Source: Planctomycetota bacterium
GTDB lineage: Bacteria > Planctomycetota > Planctomycetia > Planctomycetales > Planctomycetaceae
Length of the DNA stretch: 9,590 nucleotides
Direction: 5' to 3'
Assembly: GCA_027622115.1 (NCBI GenBank)
Contig: JAQBZS010000197.1
Span: 1 to 9,590, forward strand
The notes under the pieces were generated by a model. It did no database searches. It saw only the letters and a program-made list of their open reading frames with translations, and was not told the origin of the DNA. Both the position numbers and the translations under genes were made by a program. Positions 5,562 to 9,590 of this stretch are shown here, in pieces (position 1 is the stretch's first letter; each line of letters begins with the position of its first letter).

Positions 5562-8474
5562 ATGCCGCGATACGAACCAAAACGCATCGAACCCAAGTGG
5601 CAGTCCTTTTGGGATCAACATCAAACATTTCGGGTCGAGAACAGCCAAGTCGGTGACCACGACGAAAAGTTGTATGTGCTGGACATGTTTCCGTATCCCT
5701 CGGGAAACGGCCTGCATGTGGGGCATCCCGAAGGCTACACGGCGACCGATATCGTCTGCCGCTACAACCGCATGCTCGGCAAGCAAGTGCTACATCCGAT
5801 GGGTTGGGACGCGTTTGGATTGCCGGCCGAAGAACACGCAATCCAAACCGGCACGCATCCCGCCGTCACCACCGACAAGAATATCGATACCTTTCGACGC
5901 CAGCTCAAAATGCTGGGTTTCAGTTACGACTGGAGTCGCGAGTTCGCCACCACCGACGCGGACTACTATCGCTGGACACAGTGGATTTTCTTGCAACTGT
6001 TCGACACGTGGTACGACTCGGAATTCACGTGGACCGGTCCCGACTGCGTCGAGCGCACCGGCAAGGGGCGGCCAATCGCGGAACTCCCCATCCCGGCGCA
6101 TGTCGCGGCGGAAGGCGCCGAGGCCGCTCGGCGTTATCAGGATTCCAAGCGGCTGGCGTATCAGCACGAAGCCCCCGTGAATTGGTGCCCCGCATTGGGA
6201 ACGGTGCTGGCCAACGAGGAAGTGCAGGACGGTAAGAGCGATCGCGGTGGGCATCCCGTCGAACGCTTCCCGCTGCGGCAATGGATGCTGCGGATCACGG
6301 CCTACGGAGACCGCTTGATCCACGAGCTGGAAAATCTGAATTGGCCCGAGTCCATCAAGGACATGCAACGCAACTGGATCGGCCGCTCCACGGGTGCCGA
6401 GGTGGATTTCTACATCGGGGACGATGCGGATGCGTGGAAAGCGACTCGTCAAGGCTCGGGCTTTCCGGAACAACCCGGCGAAGACGTGCTGCGTGTTTAC
6501 ACGACTCGGCCGGACACGCTCTACGGCGCGACTTACATGGTGCTAGCGCCGGAGCATCCGTTTGTCGACCGACTCACAACGTCCGACCAAAAAGCAGCCG
6601 TTGATACATATGTGCGACAGGCCACGCTCAAAAGTGACTTGGACCGCACGGATCTCGCCAAAAGCAAGACGGGCGTGTTCACCGGCAGTTTCGCCACCAA
6701 TCCCGTCAACGGCGAACGAGTCCCGATCTGGATCGCGGATTACGTGCTGATCAGCTACGGCACCGGAGCCATCATGGCCGTTCCCGCGCACGATCTACGC
6801 GACTGGGAATTCGCCGTCACGTTCGACATTCCGATCATCCAAGTCGTCCAGGCACCCGACGGCTATCAACACAGCAAGGACGAATTGGCGTTGGCTCGCG
6901 AAGTCGATGGCACGCAGCACGTTCCATTTGCGGGCAAGGGCACGGTTGTCAATTCGGACAAGTACAACGGGCTGTCCACGGACGAATTCAAAGCCACGAT
7001 CACCGAATGGCTGAGCGACGGCGGACTCGGGCACGGGGCCGTGAATTATCGCCTGCGCGATTGGCTCTTCAGTCGACAACGCTACTGGGGAGAACCGTTC
7101 CCGATCTGGCATGAACTTGATGCCGACGGAAATCAAACGGGGTTGTTGCGCGCCGACTCGCACGAAGATTTGCCGGTGCGACTGCCGGAAATGGAAAAGT
7201 TCAAACCCACCGGCACGCCGGAACCGATGCTCAGCACGGCTCCGGAATCGTGGCTGTTCAAGACCGCGTCGGACGGCACGAAACTCAAACGCGAAACCAA
7301 CACCATGCCGCAATGGGCCGGATCGTGCTGGTACTATCTGCGATTCGCCGACCCGAAGAACGAGCAGTGCTTTCTCGATCCCAACATCGAGAAGAAATGG
7401 TTGCCGGTGGACTTGTACGTTGGCGGTGCCGAGCATGCGGTGTTGCATTTGCTCTATTCGCGCTTCTGGCACAAGGTGCTGTTCGATCGCGGACACGTCA
7501 CCACATGCGAGCCGTTTCAACGTCTGGTGAACCAAGGCATGATCCTCGGCGAAACCGAGTACACCGGGTTTCAAACCGACGATGGTCGTTGTGTTTCGTC
7601 CAACAGCGTGAGCGAGCAAACCGCCGACGATGGCTCGACCGCGATGATTGAACAGGCAACGGGCACTGCGGTCACCGCGAGCAAATTGCAAGTCGACCAA
7701 GTTGAGAAGAAGGGCGACAACTTCGTGTTGGCGTCTGACAAGTCGGTGGTTGTCGATGCCCGCGCGTTCAAAATGTCCAAGAGTCGCGGCAACGTGATCA
7801 ACCCCGACGATGTCGTGAATTTGTACGGCGCGGATTCGCTGCGTTTGTACGAGATGTTCATGGGGCCGCTGGAACAGGTGAAGCCTTGGAACATGAGCGG
7901 TGTCGAAGGCATCAGCCGATTTCTCGGGCGAGTCTGGCGGATGATCACGGACGAGAACGCCGACGAAGCGGTTGTCAGCCCGACGATCCAGGACGTCGAA
8001 TTGGACGCCGATCAATCACGGTTGCTGCACAAGACGATCAAGGCCGTGACGGGCGACATCGAAAAGTTGAGCTTCAACACGGCGATCAGCCGCATGATGG
8101 AATTCACCAACGAATTCACCGGAGCCAAAATCCGTCCCAGGTCCGCGATGGAGCCGTTCGTCTTGTTGCTGGCGCCGTTCGCTCCGCATTTGGCCGAGGA
8201 ATTGTGGAGCCTGCTCGGTCACGACAGCACGTTGGCATACGAAGCGTGGCCGCCGTTCGATGACGCCAAGATTGCGGAAGCGGAGATCGAAGTTCCGGTC
8301 CAAGTGAACGGCAAGCTGCGAGCCAAAATCAAGGTTCCGGCGGATGCGAAGCAAGCCGCCCTGCAAGCGGCGGCCGAAGCGGACGATGCCATTCAAGCTC
8401 AAATCGCCGGCAAGCACGTGGTGAAGGTGGTTGTCATTCCCGGTCGAATGGTGAATTTCGTGGTTAAGGGGTAA
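5562..8474 (+). CDS. leuS: Leucyl-tRNA synthetase, 970 residues
   Basis: Class I aminoacyl-tRNA synthetase that charges tRNA-Leu with leucine using ATP in the cytoplasm; essential for translation. The HIGH motif appears as HVGH at residues 52-55 after PYPSGNGL. NWCPALGTVLANEEV (from about 207, C209) and GGHPVERFPLRQWML belong to the zinc-1/CP1 entry region. The editing domain has the threonine-rich TTRPDT (314-319) and YGTGAIMAVPAHDLRD (399-414), where D414 corresponds to the conserved Asp that binds the amino group of misacylated amino acids. KMSKS is at 737-741. The anticodon-binding helical domain follows, and the C-terminal domain (VQVNGKLRAKIKVP to VVIPGRMVNFVVKG) is complete. The length exceeds the usual 860 or so, partly because of a leucine-specific insertion of roughly 65 residues just before KMSKS. 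ATG 5562 (MPRYEPKRIEPKWQ) is chosen because family alignment starts there; TTG 5550 would add four residues. No clear Shine-Dalgarno is seen. Confidence 0.98.
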   Translation: MPRYEPKRIEPKWQSFWDQHQTFRVENSQVGDHDEKLYVLDMFPYPSGNGLHVGHPEGYTATDIVCRYNRMLGKQVLHPMGWDAFGLPAEEHAIQTGTHPAVTTDKNIDTFRRQLKMLGFSYDWSREFATTDADYYRWTQWIFLQLFDTWYDSEFTWTGPDCVERTGKGRPIAELPIPAHVAAEGAEAARRYQDSKRLAYQHEAPVNWCPALGTVLANEEVQDGKSDRGGHPVERFPLRQWMLRITAYGDRLIHELENLNWPESIKDMQRNWIGRSTGAEVDFYIGDDADAWKATRQGSGFPEQPGEDVLRVYTTRPDTLYGATYMVLAPEHPFVDRLTTSDQKAAVDTYVRQATLKSDLDRTDLAKSKTGVFTGSFATNPVNGERVPIWIADYVLISYGTGAIMAVPAHDLRDWEFAVTFDIPIIQVVQAPDGYQHSKDELALAREVDGTQHVPFAGKGTVVNSDKYNGLSTDEFKATITEWLSDGGLGHGAVNYRLRDWLFSRQRYWGEPFPIWHELDADGNQTGLLRADSHEDLPVRLPEMEKFKPTGTPEPMLSTAPESWLFKTASDGTKLKRETNTMPQWAGSCWYYLRFADPKNEQCFLDPNIEKKWLPVDLYVGGAEHAVLHLLYSRFWHKVLFDRGHVTTCEPFQRLVNQGMILGETEYTGFQTDDGRCVSSNSVSEQTADDGSTAMIEQATGTAVTASKLQVDQVEKKGDNFVLASDKSVVVDARAFKMSKSRGNVINPDDVVNLYGADSLRLYEMFMGPLEQVKPWNMSGVEGISRFLGRVWRMITDENADEAVVSPTIQDVELDADQSRLLHKTIKAVTGDIEKLSFNTAISRMMEFTNEFTGAKIRPRSAMEPFVLLLAPFAPHLAEELWSLLGHDSTLAYEAWPPFDDAKIAEAEIEVPVQVNGKLRAKIKVPADAKQAALQAAAEADDAIQAQIAGKHVVKVVVIPGRMVNFVVKG

Positions 8475-8568
8475 CGCGGATTCAGTTCGAAAGACGGAAT
8501 TCGCCTCAAGCTATTCTCGTCTCGCGCGCATTTTCGTGGCCAGCGTCGTATTACAAGTCCGCGATAGC

Positions 8569-8620
8569 CCCCACGAATTCAGGACGACCACGAATTCGTG
8601 GTCGTCCTGAATTCGTGGGG
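8569..8620. repeat. Perfect 52-base palindrome between convergent genes
   Basis: Bases 8569-8594 are exactly the reverse complement of 8595-8620, with no mismatch and no spacer. It is internally repetitive: CCACGAATTC occurs at 8571-8580 and 8588-8597, its complement at 8592-8601 and 8609-8618, and GAATTC recurs every 17 bases (8575, 8592, 8609). It sits in the 197-base gap between the leuS stop (8474) and the ABC ATPase stop (8672), where a bidirectional terminator would be expected. However, neither flank has a T-run (AAACTCAAAA on one side, GCTATCGCG read from the other), so it is not a standard intrinsic terminator. It may instead be a dispersed palindromic element or a cruciform/mRNA-end stabilising hairpin. 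The rest of the gap shows nothing else. Confidence 0.9.
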
Positions 8621-8671
8621 AAACTCAAAACAAGACCCAGATTGATAGTCGGCGGAGCCACGTCGTTTAAT

Positions 8672-9367
8672 TTAACCGGGGAATGTGCCGTCGGCGATTA
8701 AGCCGTCTCGCATATGAATCTGACGTTTGGCTTCCTCGGCGATGTCCGGTTCGTGTGTCACCATGATGATCGTGCGGCCCTCTTTGTTGAGGTGGTGCAG
8801 GATGTCCATGATTTCGCGCGATGTGGTCGAATCCAGATTACCGGTTGGTTCATCGGCGAGGATGATTGCCGGGTCGTTGACCAAGGCTCGAGCGATCGCC
8901 ACGCGTTGTTGCTGACCACCGGAAAGCTGATACGGACGGTGGTCCAGGCGATCCGACAGGCCGACTCGGCAGGCGAGATCGATGCACCAATCCACGTCGG
9001 GTCGGCGAATCGGCGGTCGCCCCGGACGGTAGTGCAACGGGACTTGGATGTTTTCCAGAACCGTGTATTGCGCGATCAGATTGTACGACTGAAAGATGAA
9101 GCCGATCTTCTCGTTGCGAATGCTCGAAAGATCCTTGTCGCTCAATTCCGAGACGTCATAACCGGCCACGATGTAGCGACCGAAGGTGGGTCGATCGAGG
9201 CCACCGAGAATATTTAACAGCGTGCTTTTGCCGCTGCCGGACGAGCCCATGATCGCCACGAAGTCACCATTCGGAAATTCCGTCGTCACGCCGCGCAGCG
9301 CCTGAACCGTGTTGTCGCCCAGGTAGTAATGCTTATGCAGGTCGATCGTTTGTGCCGCGAGTTGCAT
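8672..9367 (-). CDS. ABC transporter ATP-binding protein, MacB/LolD type, 231 residues
   Basis: This ATPase powers an FtsX-like permease of the MacB/LolCDE exporter family at the inner membrane. All motifs are intact: Walker A GSSGSGKST (41-49), Q-loop FQSYNL with Q93, signature LSGGQQQR (148-155), Walker B IILADE ending at the catalytic E173, D-loop GNLDS (176-180) and H-loop MVTHE with H205. The N-terminal DNTVQALRGVTTEFPNGDFVAI is typical of this branch, where a transported lipoprotein, peptide or drug cannot be told apart by sequence alone. The length is normal for the family. It lies 97 bases downstream of the permease gene, on the same strand, and so probably in one operon. The ATG at 9367 is the first in frame and fits the family start; there is no good Shine-Dalgarno, only CAAAAGTCTTCC before it. 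Confidence 0.96.
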   Translation of the reverse strand: MQLAAQTIDLHKHYYLGDNTVQALRGVTTEFPNGDFVAIMGSSGSGKSTLLNILGGLDRPTFGRYIVAGYDVSELSDKDLSSIRNEKIGFIFQSYNLIAQYTVLENIQVPLHYRPGRPPIRRPDVDWCIDLACRVGLSDRLDHRPYQLSGGQQQRVAIARALVNDPAIILADEPTGNLDSTTSREIMDILHHLNKEGRTIIMVTHEPDIAEEAKRQIHMRDGLIADGTFPG

Positions 9368-9374
9368 GGAAGAC

Positions 9375-9401
9375 TTTTGATTTTTGATTTTTGATTTTTG
9401 A
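9375..9401. repeat. Tandem heptamer array TTTTTGA
   Basis: Three exact copies of TTTTTGA occupy 9381-9401, preceded by a near copy TTTTGA (9375-9380). Read in the direction of the ABC genes the unit is TCAAAAA, and the array begins eight bases before the ATPase start codon, occupying the place of a ribosome binding site. It could influence translation or be slippage-prone, but no function is shown. Confidence 0.85.
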
Positions 9402-9424
9402 TCGATGAATGTTGTGGTCCGGCC

Positions 9425-9459
9425 TCAATCGCCAATCCTCAGTCATCAATCGTCAATTC
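9425..9459. repeat. Degenerate heptamer array, consensus TCAATCG
   Basis: Five consecutive seven-base units follow without gaps: TCAATCG, CCAATCC, TCAGTCA, TCAATCG and TCAATTC. Each has a CAATC-like core in the same phase (9426, 9433, 9440, 9447, 9454). The array ends five bases from the stop of the permease gene. It is a second, older-looking array with the same period as the TTTTTGA array in the same spacer. Confidence 0.7.
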
Positions 9460-9464
9460 GCGAC

Positions 9465-9590
9465 CTACTCGTGACGCAGAGCTTCGATCGGATCCATCAA
9501 GGCGGCTCGGCGAGCGGGATACAGGCCGAACAACACGCCCACGCCGACCGAAATGCCGACGGACGCGAAGATCGACCACATGGCGATCTT
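9465..9590 (-). CDS. FtsX/MacB-like ABC transporter permease, C-terminal end (partial)
   Basis: The window's right edge cuts this gene; only the last 41 residues are visible, ending at TAG (9465-9467). They contain a hydrophobic segment (MWSIFASVGISVGVGVLFGL), which is the last membrane helix of the permease, followed by YPARRAALMDPIEALRHE. The ending G-x-YPARRAAxxDPIEALR is the characteristic cytoplasmic tail of MacB/LolC/FtsX-type permeases. It is transcribed before the ATPase gene and most likely forms the transporter with it. A membrane-fusion (HlyD-like) protein gene would often lie further upstream, outside the window. Whether it is a macrolide, lipoprotein or peptide exporter cannot be judged from this piece. 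Confidence 0.9.
   Translation of the reverse strand, partial: KIAMWSIFASVGISVGVGVLFGLYPARRAALMDPIEALRHE

Noticed and set aside
6795..8015. Long minus-strand open frame of 406 codons
   Set aside because: It lies wholly antisense to leuS, whose frame carries all synthetase motifs. The antisense protein has no recognisable pattern; such frames are common opposite GC-rich genes.
8569..8640. Standard Rho-independent terminator
   Set aside because: The palindrome can form a hairpin, but neither side has a run of T in the right position.

Overview
The window looks like chromosomal DNA of a planctomycete, moderately GC-rich by eye. The main evidence is a large secreted protein that joins a planctomycete-type c-cytochrome domain (PSCyt1-like, CFVCH haem motif) to a long array of WD40 repeats, a combination typical of that phylum. 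A Uma2-family protein and a LeuRS longer than most bacterial ones fit the same origin. No single genus can be named from this sequence.

Layout from left to right. (1) The last 24 codons of a possible upstream gene end in a TAATG stop/start overlap with an unrecognised 207-residue protein (76-699, +). (2) Converging on it from the right is a minus-strand pair: the 1111-residue cytochrome/WD40 protein (4810-1475), followed by a Uma2-family putative nuclease (1352-717). (3) A 751-base region between divergent genes (4811-5561) holds a short coding-like remnant cut by an in-frame TGA, a 15-base tandem duplication and a 93-base imperfect inverted repeat just before leuS. (4) leuS (5562-8474, +) is complete, with all its catalytic motifs. 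(5) A 197-base gap between converging genes contains a perfect 52-base palindrome. (6) A minus-strand MacB/LolD-type ABC exporter follows: the C-terminal end of the permease (9590-9465), a spacer with two heptanucleotide repeat arrays, then the ATPase (9367-8672).

Functionally, leuS is housekeeping. The ABC pair is probably an envelope exporter or lipoprotein-release type system that continues beyond the right edge. The cytochrome/WD40 protein is probably exported to the periplasm; its partners are not in the window. I found no clear new defence or mobile system. The unusual items are the 21-blade (3 x 7) reading of the WD40 protein, the perfect palindrome, the REP-like inverted repeat in the leuS leader, the heptamer arrays and the interrupted reading frame.
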